A DNA stretch of 64,000 nucleotides, taken from the NCBI RefSeq assembly GCF_004365175.1, contig NZ_SOCE01000001.1:545154-609153 (forward strand), in the 5' to 3' direction. The first letter of the stretch is position 1. The number at the start of each line of letters is the position of its first letter. The position numbers and the translations under genes are program-made. The DNA is from Kribbella voronezhensis. GTDB taxonomy: Bacteria; Actinomycetota; Actinomycetes; Propionibacteriales; Kribbellaceae. Shown here one piece after another: positions 8,342 to 16,051 of this stretch. The notes below the pieces were generated by a model. That model ran no database searches. It saw nothing but the letters and a program-made list of their open reading frames with translations, and had not been told where the DNA came from.

Positions 8342-9412
8342 GTGTATGCCGACGCAGACATCCCGACCGAGGTCCAGCGAGCCCTGACCAACTTCCTGGA
8401 CATCCAGGCCGAGCGGCTCGCCGAGATCGGGCCCGAGCTGGCCGAGCCCGTGCAGGCCGCCCGCGACGCGACCGCCGGTGGCAAGAGGTTGCGTCCTTCC
8501 TTCTGTTATTGGGGTTTCCGGGCCGCGGGCGGTGACACCGGCCAGCCGATCCTGACCGCCGCGGCGAGCCTGGAGATGCTGCACGTCAGCGCGCTGGTGC
8601 ACGACGACGTGATGGATTCCTCCGACGTACGCCGGGGCGCGCCGGCCGCGCATCGCAGGTTCGAGGCACTGCAGCGGGCTCGCTCGGCGAACAGCGGACG
8701 CGGCGGTGACCCGGTCGGCTTCGGCGTCGGCGCGGCGATCCTGCTCGGCGACCTCTGCCTGATCTGGGCCGACGAGATGCTGCACACGAGCGGCTTCGAC
8801 GCTGCCGCGCTCGCCCGGGCCTCCAAGTTCTTCGACGCCGTGCGAGTCGAGGTGACCGCGGGTCAGTACCTGGACCTCGTGGCCCAGGCGAGCGGCGAAG
8901 CGGACATGGACCGAGCCCTGCGCGTACTGCGGTACAAGTCGGCCACCTACACGGTCGAGCGCCCCTTGCACATCGGGGCCGCGCTCGCCGGCGCCGACCA
9001 GCTCCTGATCGACGCGCTGTCGACGTACGGACTGCCGCTCGGTGAGGCGTTCCAGTTGCGCGACGACCTGCTCGGCGTGTTCGGCGACCCGACGGTCACC
9101 GGGAAGCCTGCCGGTGACGACCTGCGGGAGGGCAAGCGGACCGTCCTGACCGCGTACGCCGTGGAGCACGCTTCGGAGGTCCAGCTCGCCGAGTTCGACC
9201 GGCTGTTCGGACGGCGGGATCTCGACGACGACGAGATCCAGTTGCTGCGCGAGATCCTGCAGGACAGCCGCGCCGTACAGGCCTGTGAGGATCTGATCAC
9301 CGACAAGACCGAGGACGCCCTGGCAGCGCTGGACCGGGCCCCGATCGAGGACGAGAACGTCCGCAAGGCACTCGCCGACCTGGTCGTCGCCGCGACCTCC
9401 CGGCACCTGTAG
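8342..9412 (+). CDS. trans-polyprenyl (geranylgeranyl-type) diphosphate synthase
   Basis: A 356-residue E-prenyltransferase that condenses isopentenyl diphosphate with allylic diphosphates. The first Asp-rich motif is HDDVMDSSD and the second DDLLGVFGD; GGKRLRP, which binds IPP, lies upstream. The residue pattern before the first Asp motif is insufficient for me to fix chain length; the M. tuberculosis positional counterpart IdsA2 (Rv2173) is a GGPP-type synthase. The GTG at 8342 was chosen because a -10 hexamer ends 7 nt before it; the frame is open to a TTG at 8279, which overlaps metF's start. It is convergent with the HTH gene across a shared terminator. Confidence 0.9.
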   Translation: MYADADIPTEVQRALTNFLDIQAERLAEIGPELAEPVQAARDATAGGKRLRPSFCYWGFRAAGGDTGQPILTAAASLEMLHVSALVHDDVMDSSDVRRGAPAAHRRFEALQRARSANSGRGGDPVGFGVGAAILLGDLCLIWADEMLHTSGFDAAALARASKFFDAVRVEVTAGQYLDLVAQASGEADMDRALRVLRYKSATYTVERPLHIGAALAGADQLLIDALSTYGLPLGEAFQLRDDLLGVFGDPTVTGKPAGDDLREGKRTVLTAYAVEHASEVQLAEFDRLFGRRDLDDDEIQLLREILQDSRAVQACEDLITDKTEDALAALDRAPIEDENVRKALADLVVAATSRHL

Positions 9413-9421
9413 TCAAACCCG

Positions 9422-9445
9422 CTTGATCAGGGCCGTCTGATCAAG
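9422..9445. terminator. Bidirectional terminator-like hairpin
   Basis: A perfect 9-bp inverted repeat, CTTGATCAG and CTGATCAAG, separated by 6 nt, lies between the convergent prenyl synthase and HTH genes. The right arm includes the HTH stop codon. Confidence 0.6.
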
Positions 9446-9857
9446 ACTCGGCCATCAGGCTGATCAGCCGCAGCAGGTCCGCGGCGATCTCGGGGTCGCC
9501 CAGCACGATCACCTTCAGCGTGCCGCGATCGGGGTCGTACGCCGTCTCGACGCGGAGCCGGCCGACGTCGCGGTTCAGCGAGCCCATCACGTGCGTGCTG
9601 ATCCGGTCGGCGAGCGTCCGGTCCACCGACTCGATGTGCACGATCGCCGACACTTCCACGTGCCGGGTCTTCGCGGCCGGATCGAACACAGCCGCGCTGG
9701 TCCCGGTGAAGGCCTCGAGATCCTCGCGAGCGATCCGGTACTGCTTGCCGATCCGGGCCGCCTTCAGCCGGCCGTCGCGGATGTAGTTCCGGACCGTCCG
9801 CACGTGCAACCCGAGTTGCTCCGCGACCTCCTCGACCGAGTACAGCTCCCGGGCCAT
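9441..9857 (-). CDS. Excisionase/MerR-type HTH DNA-binding protein with C-terminal sensory-like domain
   Basis: A 138-residue protein. Residues ~5-50 form an excisionase/BldC-like helix-turn-helix (SVEEVAEQLGLHVRTVRNY, then DGRLKAARIGKQYRI, the wing). Residues ~65-138 form a separate alpha/beta segment that I do not recognise; it may bind a ligand or dimerise. It is transcribed divergently from the DUF4180 gene across a 69-bp AT-rich intergenic region with direct repeats, so autoregulation and control of DUF4180 are likely. It occupies the same place as the PknL-substrate regulator Rv2175c in M. tuberculosis, but I do not see the sequence hallmarks of that family and do not call it a homologue. 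Confidence 0.8.
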   Translation of the reverse strand: MARELYSVEEVAEQLGLHVRTVRNYIRDGRLKAARIGKQYRIAREDLEAFTGTSAAVFDPAAKTRHVEVSAIVHIESVDRTLADRISTHVMGSLNRDVGRLRVETAYDPDRGTLKVIVLGDPEIAADLLRLISLMAES

Positions 9858-9926
9858 CCTGACGCCTCGATTCCTTAGAATTCCCTATAAATCGCTCGAT
9901 AGAGACTTTTAGAGTACTTTAGGTCC
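9858..9926. promoter_or_regulatory. AT-rich divergent promoter/operator with decamer direct repeats
   Basis: In a GC-rich window these 69 bp are conspicuously AT-rich. AGAGACTTTT (9901-9910) is directly followed by AGAGTACTTT (9911-9920), a 10-bp helical-phase repeat. TACTTT (9915-9920) lies 6 nt before the DUF4180 ATG as a leaderless -10. CCTTAGAATTCCCTATAAAT to the left probably holds the opposite promoter. This is a likely operator of the adjacent HTH protein. Confidence 0.55.
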
Positions 9927-10283
9927 ATGGTTGAGCACCTGCACGGCACGACCGTGTATATCGCCGACAGGGAAGTCAGCACCGACCGGGATGCCGTGGA
10001 CGTCATCGCGGCGGCCCACTACGAGCACGGCGCGGAGTTCCTGGTGCTGCCGGTCGACAAACTGCCGGCGGAGTTCTTCCGGCTGAAGTCCGGTATCGCC
10101 GGAGCCATCGTGCAGAAGTTCGTCGACTACCGCATGCGCCTGGCGGTCATGGGCGACATCGAGGCGCACGCCGCGGCCAGTACGCCGTTCCGCGACTGGG
10201 TCCGCGAGGCCAATCGCGGCAGGCACCTGTGGTTCGTCGCCGACCTGGCCGACCTCTCCGAGCGGCTGGCAGCGCAGCAGTAG
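9927..10283 (+). CDS. DUF4180 family protein
   Basis: A 118-residue member of the DUF4180 family, identified by the pattern EFFRLKSGIAGAIVQKFVDY, then RLAVMGDI and VREANRGRHLWFV. The family resembles STAS/SpoIIAA-like single-domain proteins; its biochemical role is unknown. Transcription appears leaderless from TACTTT. The stop TAG overlaps the -10 (TAGATT) of the next gene. Control by the divergent HTH regulator is inferred from the arrangement. Confidence 0.85.
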   Translation: MVEHLHGTTVYIADREVSTDRDAVDVIAAAHYEHGAEFLVLPVDKLPAEFFRLKSGIAGAIVQKFVDYRMRLAVMGDIEAHAAASTPFRDWVREANRGRHLWFVADLADLSERLAAQQ

Positions 10284-10286
10284 ATT
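10281..10286 (+). promoter_or_regulatory. -10 hexamer overlapping the DUF4180 stop codon
   Basis: TAGATT contains the TAG stop of the preceding gene and lies 6 nt before the ATG at 10293, consistent with a leaderless start for the DUF2071 gene. Confidence 0.45.
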
Positions 10287-10292
10287 GCCCCC

Positions 10293-11048
10293 ATGGCAGA
10301 GCCCGTCGAATTCGAGGCCCCACTGCTCCGCAGGCCGCGAATCCTGAGGCAGAACTGGCGAGATCTGACCTTCCTGCATTGGGCCGTCGAACCGGCGAGC
10401 CTGGAGCGCTTCTACCCGCCCGGCACCGAGCCTGACACGCTCGAAGGCAAGAGCTACGTCGGTCTGGTTCCCTTCCGGATGACTGACACCGGGTTCCCCC
10501 ACGGACCAGCGGTGCCCTGGCTGGGCACGTTCCTGGAGACGAACATCAGGCTGTACTCCGTCGACACGACCGGCCGCCGTGGTGTCGTCTTCCTCAGCCT
10601 GGACGCCGACCGCGCCGCAGTGGTCGGCTCTGCGCGGGCCGTCTTCGGCCTCCCCTACCGCTGGGCCCGCATGCGCCATGAGGTCCACGGCGACACCCAC
10701 ACGTACACATCACGGCTGCGGTGGCCAAGCACTCACGCCAGCAGCAGCATCCGGGTCCAGGTCGGCGACGCACTCACCCCTGGACCACTGGAGCACTTCC
10801 TGACCGCACGCTGGGGACTGCACGTCGCACGAGCCGGTCGCACGTTGCACCTGCCCAACGAGCACCCCGCCTGGGTACTACGAACCGCCGAGCTCACCGC
10901 CTTCGAGGAACACGGTCTGCTGGCGTCCGTGGGGCTTCAGGAGCTCTCCGGCCGTCCACCCGACCACGTGGCCTTCAGCCACGGCGTACCGGCGCAGTTC
11001 GGGCTACCGACGCTGGCGAGTACGGCTAGACGACCGGCAGGTCGCTGA
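10293..11048 (+). CDS. DUF2071 (YqjF-like) family protein
   Basis: A 251-residue DUF2071/YqjF protein, recognised by LTFLHWAVEPASLERFYPPG near the N-terminus, GLVPFRM, and the FLETNIRLYSV strand followed by FLSLDADR. The fold is acetoacetate-decarboxylase-like; substrates are unknown. It follows the DUF4180 gene by 9 nt with its own leaderless-type -10. Its last 23 nt overlap the 3' end of the convergent barstar gene. Confidence 0.85.
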   Translation: MAEPVEFEAPLLRRPRILRQNWRDLTFLHWAVEPASLERFYPPGTEPDTLEGKSYVGLVPFRMTDTGFPHGPAVPWLGTFLETNIRLYSVDTTGRRGVVFLSLDADRAAVVGSARAVFGLPYRWARMRHEVHGDTHTYTSRLRWPSTHASSSIRVQVGDALTPGPLEHFLTARWGLHVARAGRTLHLPNEHPAWVLRTAELTAFEEHGLLASVGLQELSGRPPDHVAFSHGVPAQFGLPTLASTARRPAGR

Positions 11049-11457
11049 CGAGATCCGGTACGTCGTCGGCTTCGCGTAGGAGGACCCTCAGCTGCCCGGA
11101 CTCCTTCGCGTCCTCACCGAAGATCTGCAAGGCCACGTCGACCGTGTCGTGGTCGCGGTCGAGCAGGTCGCGCCAGCCCTCCCAGAGGACCACCTCCGGC
11201 TCACCGGTGGACCTGTCGCTCAGCGAGTCGGCCAAGGCGTCCCAGTTGCGCCCGAACCAGCGCGGCAGGTCGAACGCGGTGGCACAGACATCCAGAAAGC
11301 CCGCCTTGTCGGAAATCCGGGTCGTGTCCAGCAGCACGAAGTTCCAGCCCGCGGCGGCGACGGTACGGCGTACTTCGTCGGCAGAGTCCTGCTGAGCGCG
11401 CCAGCGGTACACGCCCGGCCGGAGCCCGTTGTCGAGCAAGGTCCGCAGGTCGGTCAT
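11026..11457 (-). CDS. Barstar family RNase inhibitor
   Basis: A 143-residue barstar-like protein. The fold is indicated by GWNFVLLDTTRISDKAGFLD in the N-terminal half and FDLPRWFGRNWDALADSLSD, the barstar signature helix-loop that plugs the RNase active site. Its ATG overlaps the stop of the upstream RNase gene (ATGA), so toxin and inhibitor are made from one transcript with coupled translation. It is expected to act in the cytoplasm to neutralise RNase before export. The 3' end overlaps the convergent DUF2071 gene by 23 nt. Confidence 0.88.
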   Translation of the reverse strand: MTDLRTLLDNGLRPGVYRWRAQQDSADEVRRTVAAAGWNFVLLDTTRISDKAGFLDVCATAFDLPRWFGRNWDALADSLSDRSTGEPEVVLWEGWRDLLDRDHDTVDVALQIFGEDAKESGQLRVLLREADDVPDLVSDLPVV

Positions 11458-11885
11458 CCGTCGGTCCCCCCGTCCGCCCTGATCCGGCGGAACGACTTGT
11501 AGTGATCGTCGGTGTAATAACGCTCGCTGTTCTTCCCCGTCACGATCCGGCGCGCGCCGCGGTCCTTCTCCCCCGGCGTCTTCACCGTGTACTCGTGGTA
11601 GTACCCGCTGACTTCCTTCGGCAGGATCTTCTCGAAGTTGCCGAACACCACGCCGTCGCGGCTGTACGGGAACGGGCCGCCCTTGTCGATCAGCTGCAGC
11701 GTCTGCTGCGCCTCTTTCGGCAGGTCCGCGACGGCGACGAAGGCCAGACCGCTCTGGGGATCGTTCTGTGGCTGACCGCTCGCCTTGTCCGCGCTGCACC
11801 CGAACAGTGAGGCCGCGAGCGTGATCACCAGCATGGCGACCACGACCGCGGCGACGATGCGCGCTGCCTTCGGGTTGTTGATCAC
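11454..11885 (-). CDS. Membrane-anchored or secreted barnase/RNase Sa-type ribonuclease
   Basis: A 143-residue guanyl-specific RNase. An N-terminal hydrophobic segment (~9-28) ends in a lipobox-like LFGC (Cys30), suggesting export and possibly lipid anchoring. The RNase domain (~50-138) retains the family's catalytic pattern: Glu98 (YHEYTV), Arg112/113 (GARRIV) and His128 (DDHYKSF), with GPFPYSRDG before them. The GTG start overlaps the thiE stop (GTGA), and its stop overlaps the barstar ATG, so it is coupled on both sides. It probably cleaves RNA outside the cell or in competitors or prey. Barnase-barstar pairs are well known, but fusion of the pair to a thiamine gene transcript is unusual. 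Confidence 0.87.
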   Translation of the reverse strand: MINNPKAARIVAAVVVAMLVITLAASLFGCSADKASGQPQNDPQSGLAFVAVADLPKEAQQTLQLIDKGGPFPYSRDGVVFGNFEKILPKEVSGYYHEYTVKTPGEKDRGARRIVTGKNSERYYTDDHYKSFRRIRADGGTDG

Positions 11886-12547
11886 CCGGCACCACGCAGC
11901 CGCCTGCTGAACTCCGCAGCCGCAGCACCCGGGTCGTCGGCCTCGGTGATCGCCCGTACGACGACCACGCGCTCGGCGCCGGCCTCGACGACCTGGTCCA
12001 GCCGCTCGAGGTCGATCCCGCCGATGGCGAACCATGGCTTCGCGGGTTGCCTACTGGCGGCGTACGAGACGAGCTCCAGGCCGGCGGCGCTTCTGCCGGG
12101 CTTGGTGGGCGTGGCCCAGACCGGGCCGACGCAGAAGTAGTCCGACCCTTGTTCGACCACCGCTGCGTTCACCTGGCTGAAGGTGTGAGTTGAGCGGCCT
12201 ATCACCGGCTCGTGTCCAGTGATGGCCCGTGCTGCGTGCACAGGCAAGTCGCGCTGCCCCAGGTGCAGCACGTCGGCGCCCGCTGCGAACGCGATGTCCG
12301 CTCTGTCGTTGACCGCCAGCAGCTTGCCGTGTCGCTTGCAGGCGTCGGCGAACACCTCCAGGGCCGCCAGTTCGTCGGCCGCCTCGAGGTTCTTCTGGCG
12401 GAGCTGCACGATGTCGACGCCACCGCCGAGCGCGGCGTCCAGGAACTGCTCCAGATCGCCTTGCTCCTCCCGCGCGTCCATGCAGAGGTAGAGGCGGGCG
12501 TCGGCGAGGCGTTCGCGCAATCCATTGTCAGCGGTGGGCTCAGTCAC
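11882..12547 (-). CDS. thiE: Thiamine-phosphate synthase
   Basis: A 221-residue TIM-barrel enzyme joining the thiazole phosphate and HMP pyrophosphate to form thiamine phosphate. Motifs include [55 protein letters not shown] and WFAIGGID, all ThiE-typical for pyrophosphate and thiazole binding. The GTG at 12547 was chosen from family length. It is divergent from thiO-thiS-thiG with only 43 nt between starts, and is followed without a gap by the RNase-barstar pair. Confidence 0.93.
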   Translation of the reverse strand: MTEPTADNGLRERLADARLYLCMDAREEQGDLEQFLDAALGGGVDIVQLRQKNLEAADELAALEVFADACKRHGKLLAVNDRADIAFAAGADVLHLGQRDLPVHAARAITGHEPVIGRSTHTFSQVNAAVVEQGSDYFCVGPVWATPTKPGRSAAGLELVSYAASRQPAKPWFAIGGIDLERLDQVVEAGAERVVVVRAITEADDPGAAAAEFSRRLRGAG

Positions 12548-12577
12548 ACGCCCAAGCCTGCCATGTGGCCACAGACG

Positions 12578-12583
12578 TAGGGT
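12578..12583 (+). promoter_or_regulatory. -10 hexamer of the thiOSG promoter
   Basis: TAGGGT is followed by 7 nt and the thiO ATG, indicating a leaderless transcript. The 43-nt thiE-thiO gap is too short for a TPP riboswitch on either strand. Confidence 0.5.
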
Positions 12584-12590
12584 TGTCGCC

Positions 12591-13745
12591 ATGGCTGAGC
12601 GAACTTCGGAAGTCGTCGTCATCGGCGGCGGACTGATCGGCCTGGCGATCGCCTGGCGACTCGCGGCCGACGGTATCCAGGTGACCGTCTGTGACCCGAC
12701 ACCGGGCAGCCGGACCTCAGCGGTCGCGGCCGGCATGCTCGCCCCGGTCACCGAGGTCGAGTACGGCGAGGACGAGTTGCTGGCCCTGAATCTCGCCAGC
12801 GTCGCCGCCTGGCCTGGCTTCGCGGCGGAGCTGGAAGAACTCACCGGCCGCCCGGCCGGTCTCAACCGCACGGGAACTCTCTCGGTCGCCTACGACGCGG
12901 ACGACGTCGCCGCACTCCGCCGGCTCGCCGACTACCAGCGTCGCCTCGGCCTGGAGGTCGAGGAGCTCACCGGCCGCGAGGTTCGCATGCGTGAACCACT
13001 CCTGGCGGCCGGCGTCTCCGGCGGGGTCTGGGTGGCCGGCGATCACTCGGTCGACAACCGCCAGACCGTCGCAGCCCTGTTGCGCGCGACCGAGCTGACC
13101 GGCGTACAGCTCGAACGTCAGCAAGTCTCCAGAGTCCTCACAGCCGGTACTGCGGCCGTCGGCGTGGAACTGGAGGACGGCAGCACCATCCGTTCCGCCC
13201 AGCTCATCGCGGCCACCGGCCCCTGGTCTGCCCAGCTGCAGGGGATTCCCGAAGAGCTGCGGCCGCCGGTGCGGCCGGTCAAGGGCGAGATCCTCCGGCT
13301 GCGCGTCCCCGAGGCCTACCGCCCGGCTTTGCACCACACGATCCGAGCCACCGCGCGAGGCTTCTCCGTCTATCTGGTCCCCAGGCCCGGCGGAGAGCTG
13401 GTGGTGGGCGCGACGACTACGGAGCTCGGGTACGACACCCGCGTCCTCGCAGGTGGGGTGTTCTCGCTGCTGCGCGATGCACGGATGGTCCTGCCGATCA
13501 CCGACGAGCTGGAGCTAGTCGAGACAGTCGCCGGACTGCGGCCCGCGACACCGGACAACGCACCGATCCTCGGAGCATCCGGACTCGACGGACTGCTCTG
13601 GGCGACCGGGCACTACCGCAACGGCGTACTGCTCACTCCGATCACCGCGCAGGTCATTGCCGAGACTGTCCGGACCGGCCGCATCCCGGACCTTGCGGCA
13701 CCGTTCGCGGCCGACAGGTTCAGCGCGCCTAAGGTAGCCGGGTGA
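12591..13745 (+). CDS. thiO: Glycine oxidase (thiamine thiazole pathway)
   Basis: A 384-residue FAD-dependent amine oxidase that converts glycine to iminoglycine (dehydroglycine) for ThiG. The dinucleotide-binding motif [14 protein letters not shown] is at the N-terminus, with the DAO-type C-terminal motif [14 protein letters not shown] and [14 protein letters not shown] near the end. It is the first gene of thiO-thiS-thiG; its TGA overlaps the thiS GTG (GTGA). An oxygen-dependent route to the thiazole (ThiO rather than ThiH) fits an aerobic actinomycete. Confidence 0.93.
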   Translation: MAERTSEVVVIGGGLIGLAIAWRLAADGIQVTVCDPTPGSRTSAVAAGMLAPVTEVEYGEDELLALNLASVAAWPGFAAELEELTGRPAGLNRTGTLSVAYDADDVAALRRLADYQRRLGLEVEELTGREVRMREPLLAAGVSGGVWVAGDHSVDNRQTVAALLRATELTGVQLERQQVSRVLTAGTAAVGVELEDGSTIRSAQLIAATGPWSAQLQGIPEELRPPVRPVKGEILRLRVPEAYRPALHHTIRATARGFSVYLVPRPGGELVVGATTTELGYDTRVLAGGVFSLLRDARMVLPITDELELVETVAGLRPATPDNAPILGASGLDGLLWATGHYRNGVLLTPITAQVIAETVRTGRIPDLAAPFAADRFSAPKVAG

Positions 13746-13954
13746 GTGAGGTTATGAAGGTGCTCGTGAACGGCAGCACCGAAGAGATCGCAGCGGGAAC
13801 CACCGTGGCCGACGTGGTCGACCGTTGGGCGCGCAGTCCCATCGGCGTGGCCGTCGCGGTGAACGAGGCCGTGGTGACCCGGGCCGAGTGGGCCGGCACG
13901 ACACTGGCCGACGGCGACCGGGTGGAGATCCTCACCGCGGTCCAGGGCGGTTGA
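13742..13954 (+). CDS. thiS: Sulfur carrier protein ThiS
   Basis: A 70-residue ubiquitin-fold sulfur carrier ending in the required C-terminal Gly-Gly (VQGG), which is adenylated and thiocarboxylated for thiazole formation. KVLVNGS and the pattern VAVAVNEAVV match the family. GTG 13742 overlaps thiO's stop. An ATG at 13754 would give a 66-residue form closer to the usual length, so the start is not certain. It is followed after 9 nt by thiG. Confidence 0.93.
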   Translation: MSEVMKVLVNGSTEEIAAGTTVADVVDRWARSPIGVAVAVNEAVVTRAEWAGTTLADGDRVEILTAVQGG

Positions 13955-14740
<786 letters not shown>

Positions 14741-15012
14741 CCGGCTGTCACCGCGCGCCGGGGCAGCGTACCGGAAATAGGTGCCCTGAGCATCTGTTGC
14801 CGGTAGCAATCGCCTGGATCAGGGCGCTTTGCGGTACACGCTTTGCGTGATCGCTCGACGACGACGCGTCGATCGATTGTGAACCACATCCATGTAGTTC
14901 AGTCATAAACTGTAAACATTGCGTAACAGCCGTAACAAGTGACCCATGCGCACCTGTTGTCACAGGAGTACCTGCACTTACCGTCAAGGAACGTTGACAC
15001 GGGGAGACGGAA
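14741..15012. promoter_or_regulatory. 272-nt intergenic region with tandem GTAACA boxes before the LysM gene
   Basis: Two copies of CGTAACA, at 14922-14928 and 14931-14937 in 9-bp phase, precede the LysM transglycosylase, and a short CCTGT/ACAGG stem lies nearer the start. Direct GTTAC repeats of this type are reported MtrA response-regulator sites at actinobacterial cell-wall hydrolase genes; the assignment here is inference. I do not recognise a ydaO/c-di-AMP riboswitch or a tRNA in this stretch. Confidence 0.35.
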
Positions 15013-15963
15013 ATGCGTCACAGGGTTGTTCGGATACTGACCGGGATCGCCGTTCCGCTGCTGGCCGCGGGGGTGATCACCGCCGGGTCGCCAGGTTTCG
15101 GGCACTACAAGGTCAAGCACGGCGACACGCTCACCCTGATCGCCGGCCGGTACGGGACGACGGTCAGGACTCTGGTTGCCCTGAACAACCTTCCCGGCAA
15201 CGGCAACGCCATCTACGCCGGCGAGGTGCTCGCGCTGCCCGCCAAACCGGCCCCGGCACGCCGGCCGTCGCAGCCGAAGGCCGGCCAGATCGTCTACGTC
15301 GTCAAGCCCGGCGACACGATCAGCAAGATCGCCAGACGGTACGGCGTATCGCAGAAATACCTGCTGTCGGTGAACGGCCTGAAGCGGACCTCGCCGATCT
15401 ATGCCGGCCGGCCACTGCGGGTCCCGGTGCCGATCCCGAAGGCCAAGCCGAAGCCGGTTGCCAAGAAGAACAACACCTTCGCCGGCCGCACGTACGCCGA
15501 CCACGTCGTCGCGCAGGCGGACCGGAACCGCGCGATCCTTGCCCACCGCAAGCTCCCGACCCGCACCCAGATGCGGTCGCTGATCACCTCGGTCGCCCGC
15601 AGGTACGGCGTCGATCCGGAACTCGCGCTCGCCGTCTCCTGGCAGGAGTCCGGCTGGAAGCAGCGGGTCGTCTCCCCGGCGAACGCGATCGGCGCGATGC
15701 AGGTGATCCCCTCGACCGGGCGCTTCGCCTCCAGCGTCGTCGGCCGCAACCTCGATCTGCTCAAACCGCTCGACAACGTGACCGCCGGGGTCGTGCTGCT
15801 GGACCGGCTGACCGCCGCGGCGAAACTCGACATCGCCGTCGCCGGTTACTACCAGGGTCTGGGCGGGGTCCGGCGCAACGGGATGTACCCGGACACCAAG
15901 CTCTACGTGAAGAACGTGCTGCGGATCAAGGCGCAACTGGAGAAGGGCTGGAGCCCGCGGTAA
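15013..15963 (+). CDS. Secreted double-LysM lytic transglycosylase
   Basis: A 316-residue exported peptidoglycan enzyme. It has a basic N-terminus and hydrophobic signal (~5-25), LysM domain 1 (~30-75, KVKHGDTLTLIAGRYG), LysM domain 2 (~93-140, VVKPGDTISKIARRYG), a Lys/Pro linker and an SLT-type transglycosylase domain (~190-300). The catalytic Glu is in SWQESGW (about Glu212), with GAMQVIPSTG following. It cleaves the glycan strand to 1,6-anhydro ends. A strong terminator follows, then the PASTA kinase, so cell-wall cleavage and wall sensing are adjacent but separately transcribed. Confidence 0.9.
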   Translation: MRHRVVRILTGIAVPLLAAGVITAGSPGFGHYKVKHGDTLTLIAGRYGTTVRTLVALNNLPGNGNAIYAGEVLALPAKPAPARRPSQPKAGQIVYVVKPGDTISKIARRYGVSQKYLLSVNGLKRTSPIYAGRPLRVPVPIPKAKPKPVAKKNNTFAGRTYADHVVAQADRNRAILAHRKLPTRTQMRSLITSVARRYGVDPELALAVSWQESGWKQRVVSPANAIGAMQVIPSTGRFASSVVGRNLDLLKPLDNVTAGVVLLDRLTAAAKLDIAVAGYYQGLGGVRRNGMYPDTKLYVKNVLRIKAQLEKGWSPR

Positions 15964-15965
15964 GC

Positions 15966-16009
15966 GCGGTCCGGCGCGGCGGGGAAGCCGCTGCCGGACC
16001 GCCTCTTTA
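15966..16009 (+). terminator. Intrinsic terminator after the LysM gene
   Basis: A perfect 10-bp stem, GCGGTCCGGC with GCCGGACCGC, and an inner GGC/GCC pair are followed by CTCTTT. It starts 3 nt after the stop codon. Confidence 0.75.
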
Positions 16010-16051
16010 CACTCTCTAAGCAGACAGGCTTCGAGAGGCGGCTCACCGCAC

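Noticed and set aside
9441..9857. HTH protein as the Rv2175c orthologue (PknL substrate)
   Set aside because: The position in the neighbourhood is suggestive, but the sequence is excisionase-like with a different C-terminal domain.
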